In this document: in pieces, positions 25,075-34,349 of the stretch
Layout: each line of letters starts with the position of its first letter
How positions within the stretch are numbered: position 1 is the first letter of the stretch
Source of the DNA: Aurantimonas coralicida
Lineage (GTDB): Bacteria > Pseudomonadota > Alphaproteobacteria > Rhizobiales > Rhizobiaceae
DNA: 64,000 nucleotides
Direction: 5' to 3'
Assembly: GCA_011050685.1 (NCBI GenBank)
Contig: DRFF01000143.1
Location: forward strand, 1-64,000
The notes under the pieces: model-generated
Seen by the model: only the letters and a program-made list of their open reading frames with translations
Database searches by the model: none
Told to the model about the DNA's origin: nothing
Made by a program: the position numbers and the translations under genes

Positions 25075-26247
25075 ATGGTCTCAGCGGCACGAGCGATTCC
25101 GGCGTCACAGCCAATCCGGCTCGGCATGGTGGGCGGTGGCCAAGGCGCCTTCATCGGCGCGGTTCATCGCATCGCGGCCCGCCTTGACGGCGAGTTCGCG
25201 CTGGTGGCCGGCGCCTTCTCCTCCGATGCCGAGCGCTCGGCGGCCTCCGGTGCAGAGATCGGCATCGATCCGGCCCGCGCTTATGCCACTTTCCAGGCGA
25301 TGGCCGAAGCCGAGGCCGAACGCGACGACGGCATCGAAGCCGTGGCGATCGTCACGCCCAACCATCTGCACTTTTCGCCCGCAAAGGTGTTTCTGGAAGC
25401 CGGTATCCACGTCATCTGCGAAAAGCCGCTGACGGCGAAGCTCGAGGACGCGGTGGAGCTGCAACGGATCGCCGCGGCCTCGGGGCGCGTCTTCGTGCTG
25501 ACGCACAATTACACCGGCTATCCAATGATCCGTCAGGCGCGGGACATGGTGGCCGCCGGGGACCTTGGGACGCTGCGCGTCGTGCAGGCCGAATATGCCC
25601 AGGACTGGCTGACGGAGGCAGCCGAAGCGGCGGGCTCCAAACAGGCCGAATGGCGCGTCGATCCCGACAAGGCCGGCATGGGCGGCGCGCTGGGCGATAT
25701 CGGCAGCCACGCCTTCAACCTTCTGACTTTCGTGACGGGCCTTGCGCTCGACAGCGTCGCGGCCGACCTTTGCGCCTTCGTCCCCGGCCGCAGGCTCGAC
25801 GACAATGATCACCTGATGCTGCGCTTTGTCGGCGGGGCGAAGGGCATGCTGTGGGCGAGCCAGGTCGCACCCGGCCACGAAAACGGCCTGCGCCTTCGCG
25901 TCTACGGCGAAAAAGGCGGGTTCGAATGGGCGCAGGAGAACCCGAACCAGCTCTCGTTCACTCCGTTCGGCGAACCGAAGCGGCTGATCACTCGGGGCGG
26001 ATCGACCGCCGTTCCGGCCGCCCAGCGCGTCACCCGCGTTCCGGCGGGGCATCCGGAAGGCTATCTGGAAGGCTTCGCCACGATCTACCGTGAAGCGGCG
26101 GCTGCCATCCGGGCCGTCACCGACGGTCGCCCGATTCCGGCAGAGGTGATGTTTCCGACGATCGAGGACGGCGTCGACGCCATGCGCTTCATCGACGCCG
26201 CGGTGCGCTCATCGTCCGACGACAGTCGCTGGACGAAACTGCGGTAG
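25075..26247 (+). CDS. Gfo/Idh/MocA-family oxidoreductase
   Basis: 390 residues: an N-terminal Rossmann domain (RLGMVGGGQGAFIGAVHR, about 15-32; IVTPNHLHF; the hallmark CEKPLT at about 120) and a C-terminal alpha/beta domain with GMGGALGDIGSHAFNLLTFVTG, which supplies the catalytic aspartate and histidine. Such enzymes oxidise sugar, inositol or related polyol derivatives with NAD(P). GGGGAGA precedes the ATG. It stands alone between two regulator genes and its substrate cannot be inferred. It may belong with either the sulfolactate module or the following GntR gene, which is convergent with it. Confidence 0.88.
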   Translation: MVSAARAIPASQPIRLGMVGGGQGAFIGAVHRIAARLDGEFALVAGAFSSDAERSAASGAEIGIDPARAYATFQAMAEAEAERDDGIEAVAIVTPNHLHFSPAKVFLEAGIHVICEKPLTAKLEDAVELQRIAAASGRVFVLTHNYTGYPMIRQARDMVAAGDLGTLRVVQAEYAQDWLTEAAEAAGSKQAEWRVDPDKAGMGGALGDIGSHAFNLLTFVTGLALDSVAADLCAFVPGRRLDDNDHLMLRFVGGAKGMLWASQVAPGHENGLRLRVYGEKGGFEWAQENPNQLSFTPFGEPKRLITRGGSTAVPAAQRVTRVPAGHPEGYLEGFATIYREAAAAIRAVTDGRPIPAEVMFPTIEDGVDAMRFIDAAVRSSSDDSRWTKLR

Positions 26248-26262
26248 ACGCGCCACGCCCGA

Positions 26263-26967
26263 TCAAAGCGCGATATCATCCCGGTCGTGATCCCCACCGT
26301 CCCGTAAGTCCGTCATGGTCTGCAGTAGGGTGTTGCGAGCGGCAAGAATGTGCGCCCGCATGACCGACGCCGCCCATTCGGCATCGCGCGAGGCGATGGC
26401 GCTGACGAGATCACGGTGATCGGCGAAACTTCGTCCGAGGTCGCGCGGCTGGAACTTCGTGTAGGTGTGGATGAGGAAGCCGATATCCATCAGCCGGTCG
26501 GCGGTATCGCGCAGCGTCTGGTTGCCCGAGATGTCCAGAATCCGATGGTGCAGCCGCTTGTTGAGATCGGACAGGATCTCGACCGCGTTCTCCTCCCCTG
26601 CCCTGGCCTCCATTTCGTCGCAGATCGCCGCGAGCGCACCAATGTCCGCATCGTCGCGCAAAGTGGCGGCAAGGCCGGCGCCGCTGCTCTCGAGCAGCGC
26701 GCGGACCGCATAGACCTCGCTCACCTCGCGGATCGTCCGGCGCCGGATCACCGCCCCGGCATGCGGCACCATCTCGATGAAGCCGTCCCCGGCGAGTTTG
26801 CCCAACGCCGCGCGGATCGGTGTCCGACTGACGCCAAAACGCTCGGCGAGCACCTCTTCGGTGAGGCGCACGCCGTTCTCGTAGTCGCCTTTGAGAATGG
26901 CCTCTCGCAACGCCGCGTAGACACGATCCGCGCTGCGTTCGCTCGGCACCCGTTTTCTAGACACCAT
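26263..26967 (-). CDS. GntR-family transcriptional regulator, FCD domain
   Basis: 234 residues: winged helix with ERFGVSRTPIRAALGKLAGDGFIEM (about 42-66) and an FCD domain with DLNKRLHHRILDISGN, FADHRDLVSAI and MRAHILAAR carrying the metal-binding residues. It is divergent from the lyase-CoA transferase-TRAP-aconitase-HMGL series, and the intergenic region has a repeated ATTGGATACAA motif, so it is probably that series' regulator and autoregulated. Confidence 0.9.
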   Translation of the reverse strand: MVSRKRVPSERSADRVYAALREAILKGDYENGVRLTEEVLAERFGVSRTPIRAALGKLAGDGFIEMVPHAGAVIRRRTIREVSEVYAVRALLESSGAGLAATLRDDADIGALAAICDEMEARAGEENAVEILSDLNKRLHHRILDISGNQTLRDTADRLMDIGFLIHTYTKFQPRDLGRSFADHRDLVSAIASRDAEWAASVMRAHILAARNTLLQTMTDLRDGGDHDRDDIAL

Positions 26968-27006
26968 GGTTGCGGTCCATCGCGAAGCTCCGTTTCATTG
27001 CGAATG

Positions 27007-27079
27007 ATTGGATACAAAAACGCATTCTTACAACCTTATTTAATCATCAGATTGACAGATTGGATACAATCCGTATTTT
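27007..27079 (+). promoter_or_regulatory. Promoter with twin ATTGGATACAA operators
   Basis: TTGACA (27052-27057) and TATTTT (27074-27079), with a 16-base spacer, form a sigma70-like promoter towards the lyase gene. The spacer holds ATTGGATACAATCC, in which GGAT-ACA-ATCC is an inverted repeat. The same ATTGGATACAA occurs at 27007-27017, 52 bases (about five helical turns) upstream of the copy at 27059-27069. The same-face arrangement suggests two binding sites for the divergent GntR/FCD protein. Confidence 0.6.
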
Positions 27080-27226
27080 CAGTCAAGCTGAGCGCTGGGA
27101 GGCGCGGCGGAACGCAGACCCGAAAACAGGCGACCGCCTTCGGGTTTGCGTCCGCAGTGACAATTGTCCGGCATCGCAGGATGCCAGACCGCGAAGCCCG
27201 GTCGGGCGCGCTAAGGGGGTGATCAA

Positions 27227-28084
27227 ATGGCAAATCCCGCATTGAAGGCTGCGATCGCCCGCAAGGATTTCATTCTTGCGCCTGGCATCTACGACCTCAT
27301 TTCGGCGCTCATCGCCGATCGCATGGGTTTTCCGGCTCTCTACGTCACCGGCTATGGCACGGTGGCCTCTTCGCTCGGATTACCGGACGCGGGCATTGCG
27401 ACCTATTCAGACATGCTCGGACGGATCGCGCAAATGGCGCGGATGACCGAGACACCAATCATAGCCGATGCCGACACCGGTTATGGCGGCCTTCTCAACG
27501 TGCATCACACCGTGCGTGGATACGAAGCGGCGGGCGTCAGCGCGATCCAGCTCGAAGATCAGGTGTTTCCCAAGAAATGCGGTCATACGCCGGCCCGGCA
27601 AGTGGTGCCGAGCGACGAGATGGTCCGCAAGATCCAGGTTGCCGTCGACAGCCGCCAGAGCGATGATTTCCTGGTCATCGCCCGCACGGATGCCCGCACC
27701 GCGCATGGTCTGGACGAGGCCATCCGGCGCGCTGTCGCTTATGGCGAAGCCGGAGCGGATTTGATCTTTGTCGAGTCGCCGGAAAGCGTCGACGAAATGG
27801 CCCGGATCGGTCGCGAGATCGACCGACCGCTGATCGCCAACATGGTCAATGGCGGCCGGACGCCGCTGTTACCGGCCGATGAGCTCCAGGCGCTCGGCTT
27901 TGCCGTCGCGATCCATCCGGCGGCCGGGTTCCTGTCCGCCGCTGCCGCGCTCCAGACAGCCTATGCGGATCTGGAGGCGAATGGCATCAATACGAATCGT
28001 ACCGAGCTGTACAGCTTCGCCGATTTCAATCAGCTGATCGGCTTCGAGGACGTCTGGGCGTTCGACCGACGTTATGCGGTCTAG
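27227..28084 (+). CDS. Isocitrate lyase/PEP mutase superfamily lyase (2-methylisocitrate or dimethylmalate lyase-like)
   Basis: 285 residues, a TIM barrel with the superfamily loop KKCGH at 116-120, metal-binding DADTGYGG (81-88), QLEDQ (109-113) and ARTDAR. KKCGH with its cysteine marks the C-C bond lyases (2-methylisocitrate lyase, 2,3-dimethylmalate lyase, oxaloacetate hydrolase and decarboxylase) rather than true PEP mutase. It would cleave a 2-hydroxy or 2-methyl diacid to a keto acid plus a shorter acid. First gene of a module with a CoA transferase, TRAP transporter, aconitase homologue and HMG-CoA-lyase homologue. The exact reaction is not determinable. Confidence 0.85.
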   Translation: MANPALKAAIARKDFILAPGIYDLISALIADRMGFPALYVTGYGTVASSLGLPDAGIATYSDMLGRIAQMARMTETPIIADADTGYGGLLNVHHTVRGYEAAGVSAIQLEDQVFPKKCGHTPARQVVPSDEMVRKIQVAVDSRQSDDFLVIARTDARTAHGLDEAIRRAVAYGEAGADLIFVESPESVDEMARIGREIDRPLIANMVNGGRTPLLPADELQALGFAVAIHPAAGFLSAAAALQTAYADLEANGINTNRTELYSFADFNQLIGFEDVWAFDRRYAV

Positions 28085-28153
28085 CGGTCCGGCGATGCAA
28101 TCTGCTGGCAAGGTGCCAGCGTACGGTCCGGACGGACGAAGGGAGCGTTTCGT

Positions 28154-29374
28154 TTGATCAGCAGCGAGGAAACCGACCGCATGGGTCCGTTGGAAGGTAT
28201 TCGCGTCCTGGAGATGGGTCAGCTGATCGCAGGCCCGTTCTGCGGGCAATTGCTGGCCGATTTTGGCGCGGAGGTCGTCAAGATCGAACCGCCGAAGACC
28301 GGCGACGCGATGCGGCAATGGGGCCGCACCGATGCCGACGGCAATACGCTCTGGTGGCCGGTGATCGCCCGCAACAAGAAATCCCTCACCCTGAACCTGC
28401 GCGACAGCCGCGCGCAGGACATCGTCAAGGCGCTGGTCGCCAAGACCGACATCCTGGTCGAGAATTTTCGCGCCGGCCGCATGGAGGAATGGGGGCTGGG
28501 TTACGACGTCCTGTCGAAGATCAACCCCGGCTTGATCATGGTGCGCATCACCGGCTTCGGCCAGACCGGGCCGTATAGCGACCGCGCCGGCTTTGCCTCG
28601 GTCTGCGAGGCGATGGGCGGCCTGCGCGAGATCAGCGGGTATCCGGACCGACCGCCGGTGCGCATGGGAATTTCGCTCGGCGATACGCTGGCCGGCCAGA
28701 ACGGTTTTCAGGGCGCTCTCCTGGCATTGCAGCACCGCAACAGCACGGGCGACGGGCAGATGGTGGATGCGTCCATCTACGAATCGGTGCTCTCCGTGAT
28801 GGAAAGCCTCGTCTCCGAATATGACGGCGGCGGTCATGTCCGCCAACGCTCCGGCAGCATCCTGCCGGGGATCGCGCCGTCGAATGCCTATCCGACAAAG
28901 GATGGCGGCACGATCATCATCGGCGCCAACCAGGACAGCCTGTTCCGCCGCCTGACCGCCCTCATGGGACAGCCGGAGCTCGCCGACGACCCGCGCTTTC
29001 GTGACCATCAGGCACGCGGGCGCAATCAGGCGGAAATCGACGGCATCATCGGCGAATGGACGCAAACCAAGCCGGCGAAGGAGCTAGTCGACGCGCTCGC
29101 GGTGGTGGCGGTTCCGGCCGGTCCAACCTACCGGGCGAAGGACATGCTGGAGGATCCGCATTTCCAGGCGCGCGAATCCGTGACCCGCGTGGATGACCCG
29201 ACGCTCGGCCGCTCGATCGCCATGCAGAATGTGTTTCCGCGTCTGTCCGCATCGCCCGGAACGATCCGCCATACGGGCCCCGCCCTCGGCCAGCACACGA
29301 CACAAGTGCTCGCGGAATGGCTCGGCTACAGCGACAACGAAATTGCTCGACTGGATGCCGACGGCGTCATTTGA
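28154..29374 (+). CDS. CaiB/BaiF (class III) CoA transferase
   Basis: 406 residues from a TTG at 28154 (GGGAG seven bases upstream). An ATG at 28181 with GAGGA upstream, nine codons later, is equally acceptable and closer to the family's usual N-terminus. GPLEGIRVLEMGQLIAGPFCGQLLADFGAEVVKIEPPKTGD and the catalytic aspartate in GDGQMVDASIYESV define the family. Within the family are succinyl-CoA:citramalate CoA transferases, and the HMG-CoA-lyase-like gene at the end of this series would suit that activity; this is inference from context. Confidence 0.9.
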   Translation: MISSEETDRMGPLEGIRVLEMGQLIAGPFCGQLLADFGAEVVKIEPPKTGDAMRQWGRTDADGNTLWWPVIARNKKSLTLNLRDSRAQDIVKALVAKTDILVENFRAGRMEEWGLGYDVLSKINPGLIMVRITGFGQTGPYSDRAGFASVCEAMGGLREISGYPDRPPVRMGISLGDTLAGQNGFQGALLALQHRNSTGDGQMVDASIYESVLSVMESLVSEYDGGGHVRQRSGSILPGIAPSNAYPTKDGGTIIIGANQDSLFRRLTALMGQPELADDPRFRDHQARGRNQAEIDGIIGEWTQTKPAKELVDALAVVAVPAGPTYRAKDMLEDPHFQARESVTRVDDPTLGRSIAMQNVFPRLSASPGTIRHTGPALGQHTTQVLAEWLGYSDNEIARLDADGVI

Positions 29375-29523
29375 GCCATGAACACGAGCGCAGCGCCGAC
29401 GCGCGGCGCCATCCTGGGGAGGATGCAAGTGACAGGAATAACAGATAAGCCCGGCTGTGCCGGCGCGAAGGCCATGACCACGGGTGACTTGCGTCACGCG
29501 GCGTATGACGAGGATGCTCGGCG

Positions 29524-30822
29524 ATGATCGAACCCATCATCGTCGTCGTCATCCTGTTGGCGCTCATCGCCATCGGTGCGCCGATTTTCCTGGCGCTGGG
29601 CGCGGCCGGTCTGACCGGCCTCTACATGGCACGCGGCTCGATGGCGTTCTTCTTCGGCCCGACATCGCTGTTCGGCCAGTTGAACAGCTTTGAGTTGCTG
29701 GCACTGCCGCTGTTCGTGCTGATGGGCAATTTCCTGGCGGCGACGCCGGTCGGCAAGAACCTCTTCCACGCGGCGGTGGTGTGGCTGCAATGGCTGCGCG
29801 GCGGGCTCGCCATCGCGACCGTGGGCGCCTCGGCCGTGTTCGGCGCCGTCAGCGGCGTCTCCATCGCCGGTGTCGCCGCCGTCGGCTCGATCGCCATTCC
29901 GCAGATGCTGGAGCGCGGCTACAGCCGCTCGATCGCCGCCGGCAGCGTGGTCAGCTCCGGCGCGCTCGCCATGCTGATCCCGCCAAGCGTGCCGCTGATC
30001 ATCTATGGCGCGGTCTCGAGCGTTTCGGTCGCCGACCTGTTCATCGGCGGTATCGTGCCGGGCATCGCCCTCGCTTTGGCGCTTTCGGTCTATCTTTATA
30101 TCCGCGTTCTGCTCAATCCGGAGGAAGCCCCGCGAGGAGAACATGTCCACTATAGCTGGGGTGACCGCCTCCGGGCATTAGCGGGGATCTGGCACGCGGT
30201 GCTGCTGATCGCCGTCGTTCTCGGCACGATCTATTCCGGCGTCGCCACGCCGAGCGAGGCGGCGGCCTTCGGCGCCATCGGCGCTTTCGTCATCGCCGCC
30301 TTCATCTTCCGCTCGGTGGGAGTCAAAGGCACGATGACGGTGCTCGGCTCCAGCGCGCGTATTTCCGGCGCCATTCTCCTGATCATGGGCTGTGCCCGGA
30401 TCTTCGGCGACTACCTGAACTACGTCCGTGTCCCCGACGCGATCACCGGCCTTCTGGTCGGCACCGAGCTGCCACCGGAGGTCATTCTCATCCTGATCAT
30501 GCTGGTGCTGGTCGGCCTCGGCATGCTGGTCGACGCGGTGTCGCTTATCGTCGTCACCACGCCGATCCTGCTGCCGCTGATTCAGACGCTCGGCTACGAC
30601 CCGCTGTGGTTCGGGATCATCCTGGTGATGAATCTGGAGATCGCGGTGATCACGCCGCCGGTCGGTCTCAATCTCTACACGCTGAAGGCGGTCGCCCCGA
30701 TGCTGCGCATCGAGGAGATCGTCCGCAGCGTCGTGCCATTCGTCGCGGTTCAGTTCGTGATGCTCGTCATCTTCGTGCTGTTCCCGGCGATCAGCCTCTG
30801 GCTGCCAAACCTGATGAAATAA
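29524..30822 (+). CDS. TRAP transporter large permease (DctM family)
   Basis: 432 residues, about 12 hydrophobic segments. DctM signatures include LPLFVLMGNFLAATPVGKNLFHAAVVWLQWLRGGLAIATVGASAVFGAVSGVS, QMLERGYSRSIAAGSVVSSGALAMLIPPSVPLIIYG and GVATPSEAAAFGAIGAF. Unusually for an operon the order is large permease, binding protein, small permease. It follows the CoA transferase by 149 bases in which I see no feature. Confidence 0.93.
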   Translation: MIEPIIVVVILLALIAIGAPIFLALGAAGLTGLYMARGSMAFFFGPTSLFGQLNSFELLALPLFVLMGNFLAATPVGKNLFHAAVVWLQWLRGGLAIATVGASAVFGAVSGVSIAGVAAVGSIAIPQMLERGYSRSIAAGSVVSSGALAMLIPPSVPLIIYGAVSSVSVADLFIGGIVPGIALALALSVYLYIRVLLNPEEAPRGEHVHYSWGDRLRALAGIWHAVLLIAVVLGTIYSGVATPSEAAAFGAIGAFVIAAFIFRSVGVKGTMTVLGSSARISGAILLIMGCARIFGDYLNYVRVPDAITGLLVGTELPPEVILILIMLVLVGLGMLVDAVSLIVVTTPILLPLIQTLGYDPLWFGIILVMNLEIAVITPPVGLNLYTLKAVAPMLRIEEIVRSVVPFVAVQFVMLVIFVLFPAISLWLPNLMK

Positions 30823-30841
30823 ACCCAAGGAGGAAAACAAC

Positions 30842-31882
30842 ATGACCATCAACAGACGCGGTTTCATGACCGCCACCGGCGCGCTGGCGCTCGGCTCGGC
30901 GCTCGGCCTTCATTCCAGCGCCGCTTACGCGGAAGCGCAAAAGCTCACCGGCGTCACCTACCTGCCGCCGTCCTATGCCGATCTGGCCTATGGCAGCCAG
31001 GGCTTCGTCGACTTCGTCAACGAAAAGCACGGTGACGTCGCCACGATCGAGTTCTACGATTCCGGCCGCCTGCTGTCGGCGGACGAACAGCTCCCGGCGC
31101 TGCGCGCGGGAACGATCGATTTCATGTTCCACACGACGTCCTACGTCACCCGGTCGCTGCCGATCCTCGGCATCACCGGCCTGCCGGGCGTCGTGGGTGA
31201 ACTCTACGAGAATCCCGATCGCCTCAAGCGCGGCTCGCCGCTGTTCCAGCTCGTCGAGGACGAGTTGAAGAAGAGCGGACTGACGGTCTTGAGCCTTGGC
31301 GGCGGCATCATGGAGCCGGAATATATCTGGAGCACGAAGGACTCGCCGATCCGCAGCCTCGACGACATCGAAGGCAAGAAGCTGCGCGTCGTTTCCTTCG
31401 AGGCGACCAAGGCGATCGAAGACTTCGGCGGCGCGGCCGTGCGCATACCCTCCTCCGAGCTCTATCTCGCCATGCAGCGCGGCACCGTCGACGCGGCCGT
31501 CGCCAACATCTCGACGATCAACGGCCGTAAGATCCAGGAGCAGGCCTCCCAGGTCTACAAGCTGCCGGTCACCGCCTTCGGCATCGGCATCTTCGTCCAG
31601 ACCGATCGCTGGGAGGCGATGAGCGAGGAGGTCCGCAACGCGATGATGGCGGGCGTCGAGTGGTTCGACGAGAATAGCGCGCGCGTCGCCAATCAGGACT
31701 ATTTCGACGCCAAGTACTGGCCGGCGTTCCGCGAGGCAGGTCTTGAGGTCATCGAGCCGACCGAGGCGGAGGTGGAGCGTTTCCGCGAGGTCAGCACCAA
31801 TGTCCGCGAGGCCTGGATCGGAGAAGTCGGCGAGGAGGTCGGCAAGAAGGCGATCGATCTCGCCATGGGCAAAGACGCTTAA
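30842..31882 (+). CDS. TRAP transporter solute-binding protein (DctP family), Tat-type signal
   Basis: 346 residues. The N-terminus NRRGFMTATGALALGSALGL has the twin-arginine pattern, with cleavage likely near AAYAEA (about residue 30), so export through Tat is plausible, in contrast to the Sec-type DctP at 9356. The mature part shows the DctP elements SLDDIEGKKLRVVSFEATKAIEDFGGAAVRIPSSELYLAMQRGTVDAAVANIS. AAGGAGG precedes the ATG. It would bind the organic acid for this module. Confidence 0.9.
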   Translation: MTINRRGFMTATGALALGSALGLHSSAAYAEAQKLTGVTYLPPSYADLAYGSQGFVDFVNEKHGDVATIEFYDSGRLLSADEQLPALRAGTIDFMFHTTSYVTRSLPILGITGLPGVVGELYENPDRLKRGSPLFQLVEDELKKSGLTVLSLGGGIMEPEYIWSTKDSPIRSLDDIEGKKLRVVSFEATKAIEDFGGAAVRIPSSELYLAMQRGTVDAAVANISTINGRKIQEQASQVYKLPVTAFGIGIFVQTDRWEAMSEEVRNAMMAGVEWFDENSARVANQDYFDAKYWPAFREAGLEVIEPTEAEVERFREVSTNVREAWIGEVGEEVGKKAIDLAMGKDA

Positions 31883-31894
31883 AGGAGCGAAACC

Positions 31895-32404
31895 ATGCTC
31901 GCCGTCCCGTTGAAACTGTTCGAGGCGTTCGCCCGACTCCTTGAAATCGTCGGCCAGGGCGTCCTCGCCTTCATGGCCCTGACGATCACCTACGACGCCA
32001 CGATGCGCTATCTGTTCGCGGCGCCGACCTCGTGGAGTCTGGAGATCAACTCGTTCCTTGTCGTCTACCTCGCGGTGATGACAGCGGCGGAGGTTCAGCG
32101 GCGCGGCGAGCATATCGGAATTACGCTTCTCGCCGACGGCCTTCGTCCCGGCGGGAAGTGGGCGGTGACAACGGCCATCGGCATCGTCGGCGCCGTGTTC
32201 TGTGCCATCATCACCTGGCGCGGCGGGCTGATGGCGTACGACGCATGGGCCTATGGGGAGCGCGTATCGAGCGCCCTAGGCACCCCCATGTGGCTTGCCT
32301 ATGCCATGCTGCCGATCGGCTTTGGAACGCTCGGGTTGCAGTTCCTGATCAATATCGCACGCGGCCCCGCGGCTGCGTCTTCGGAGACGATGCCGCATGT
32401 CTGA
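31895..32404 (+). CDS. TRAP transporter small permease (DctQ family)
   Basis: 169 residues with four membrane segments. The DctQ signature is TYDATMRYLFAAPTSWSLEINSFLVVYLAVMTAAEVQRRGEHIGITLL. It begins 12 bases after the binding-protein stop with AAGGAGCG upstream, and its end overlaps the aconitase homologue by eight bases, which couples transporter and enzyme synthesis. Confidence 0.88.
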   Translation: MLAVPLKLFEAFARLLEIVGQGVLAFMALTITYDATMRYLFAAPTSWSLEINSFLVVYLAVMTAAEVQRRGEHIGITLLADGLRPGGKWAVTTAIGIVGAVFCAIITWRGGLMAYDAWAYGERVSSALGTPMWLAYAMLPIGFGTLGLQFLINIARGPAAASSETMPHV

Positions 32405-34349
32405 GAACCTCGCGCGCAAGCTCATCGCCAGCCGTTTAATGTCCGGCGACATGACGCCGGGCGCGGAGATCGCCCTCAAGATGGACCAGGCGCTGCTGCA
32501 GGACGTGCTCGGCACGCTGGTGATGCTCGAACTCGAGGCGATGGGCATCGAGCGGGTCGCGACGAACCCGAGCGTTCAATATATCGACCACGGGCTGGTG
32601 CAATCCGACGAAGTGAACGCGGACGCGCATCTGTTCCTGAAGAGCGCCTGCGAGCGTTTCGGCATCGTCTATTCCGGCCCCGGCAACGGCATCAGCCACC
32701 CGGTGCATATGGAGCGCTTCGGCGTACCGGGACAATCGATGGTCGGCAGCGACAGCCACACTCCGGCGGCGGGATCGCTCGGGATGCTGGCTATCGGCGC
32801 CGGCGGCATCGAGGTGGCGCTCGCCATGGCCGGCGAGCCGCTGTTCCTGCCGATGCCGCGCATCTGGGGCGTCGAACTGACCGGCGCGCTGCCGGACTGG
32901 GTCTCGGCCAAGGACGTAATCCTGGAAATGCTGCGCCGTCATGGCGTCTCAGGCGCGACCAACACGATCATCGAATATTACGGCCCCGGTCTCGCGTGCC
33001 TCTCCGCCATGGATCGACACGTCATCGCCAATATGGGCTCGGAGCTCGGCGCCACGTCGAGCGTGTTTCCCAGCGACGAGGCGACCCGGCTATTCATGCA
33101 GGCGCGCGGACGCGAAGCGGACTGGGTACCGCTCGCCGCGGACGCCGGATGCGCCTACGACCGTCACGAGACGATCGATTTGTCGACCCTGGAGCCGCTG
33201 ATCGCGCGCCCGCAGAGCCCCGACAACGTCGTTCCCGTCACCGAAGCCGCGGGCGAGCCGATCTACCAGGCCTATATCGGCTCCTCGGCCAATCCCGGTT
33301 ACCGCGACTTCGCCGTCGTCGCCGACATTCTCGACGGCGGAACCGCCGCCGAAGGGGTCTCGCTCGACATCAACCCCTCCTCCCGCCAGGTGCTCGACGC
33401 GCTGGTGCAAACCGGCAAGCTCGGCGCCTTCATCCGCTCGGGCGGGCGCCTGCATCAGGCCGGCTGCAATGGCTGCATCGGCATGGGCCAAGCGCCGGCC
33501 AGCGGACGCAACAGCCTGCGCACCGTGCCGCGCAATTTCCCCGGCCGCTCGGGCACGCGCGAGGATTCGGTGTTCCTGTCGAGCCCCGAAACGGCGGCGG
33601 CCTCCGCGCTCAGCGGCGTCATCACCGATCCGCGCACGCTGGAGATGGCCTATCCGAAGATCGTCGAGCCCGAGACAATGCGCGTCAACGACGCCGGCTT
33701 CATCTTTCCCAAACCGGGCGTGCGGCCGGCGCTCTATCAGACCAAGCACACGCCGACGCTGCCCGACTTCGACGCGTTTCCCGATGAGATCGAGGTGCCG
33801 GTTCTCCTGCAACTTGGCGCCAACATCTCGACCGACGACATCATTCCGGCCGGCAATATCCTGCCGTTCTGGAGCGACGTCTTCGAGACCGCGAAATACG
33901 CCTTCGCACAAATCGACCGGAGCTATCCAGAGCGGGCCAAGGAAGAGAGGCGGGGCCACGCCATCGTCGCCGCGAAGAATTACGGCCAAGGATCGAGCCG
34001 GGAAAACGCCGCGCTGGTTCCTAGGCTTCTGGGATTGCGGCTGGTCATCGCCGAAAGCTTCGCGCGCATCCACTGGCAGAACCTTGCCAGTTTCGGCGTG
34101 CTGCCGCTGACCATGGATGCGGCAGCCGGTATCGAAGCCGGCGACACCATCCAGATCGAAGCCGTGCGCATGCAATTGGCGGCCGGCGATCTGATCGCCG
34201 CGATGGTCGTTTCCTCGTCGGGCAAGACGCGCGAGATGAATTTCCAACACGGGCTGAGCCCTCGGCAGATCGAGATCATGCTGCAGGGCGGCGTGATCAA
34301 CTGGGTGAAGGCGCAGTCTTCCGGCACGGACGCAAGGAGATCGGCATGA
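32397..34349 (+). CDS. Aconitase-family hydratase (large and small domains fused)
   Basis: 650 residues: an aconitase/isopropylmalate isomerase large domain (HPVHMERFGVPGQSMVGSDSHTPAAGSLGMLAIGAGGIE at about 101-139) followed by the swivel domain (ANISTDDIIPAGNILP; NYGQGSSRENAALVPRLLGL). This is shorter than the roughly 890-residue AcnA and resembles the short bacterial aconitase type. The CxxC pair of the [4Fe-4S] site is present (AGCNGCIGMG, Cys357/Cys360), but the third ligand, normally in GSCTN, is replaced by serine (IGSSANPGYRDF, Ser297). Genomic context suggests hydration of an unsaturated diacid (citraconate, mesaconate or dimethylmaleate type) rather than citrate. It overlaps the HMG-CoA-lyase homologue by four bases. 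Confidence 0.85.
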   Translation: MSENLARKLIASRLMSGDMTPGAEIALKMDQALLQDVLGTLVMLELEAMGIERVATNPSVQYIDHGLVQSDEVNADAHLFLKSACERFGIVYSGPGNGISHPVHMERFGVPGQSMVGSDSHTPAAGSLGMLAIGAGGIEVALAMAGEPLFLPMPRIWGVELTGALPDWVSAKDVILEMLRRHGVSGATNTIIEYYGPGLACLSAMDRHVIANMGSELGATSSVFPSDEATRLFMQARGREADWVPLAADAGCAYDRHETIDLSTLEPLIARPQSPDNVVPVTEAAGEPIYQAYIGSSANPGYRDFAVVADILDGGTAAEGVSLDINPSSRQVLDALVQTGKLGAFIRSGGRLHQAGCNGCIGMGQAPASGRNSLRTVPRNFPGRSGTREDSVFLSSPETAAASALSGVITDPRTLEMAYPKIVEPETMRVNDAGFIFPKPGVRPALYQTKHTPTLPDFDAFPDEIEVPVLLQLGANISTDDIIPAGNILPFWSDVFETAKYAFAQIDRSYPERAKEERRGHAIVAAKNYGQGSSRENAALVPRLLGLRLVIAESFARIHWQNLASFGVLPLTMDAAAGIEAGDTIQIEAVRMQLAAGDLIAAMVVSSSGKTREMNFQHGLSPRQIEIMLQGGVINWVKAQSSGTDARRSA

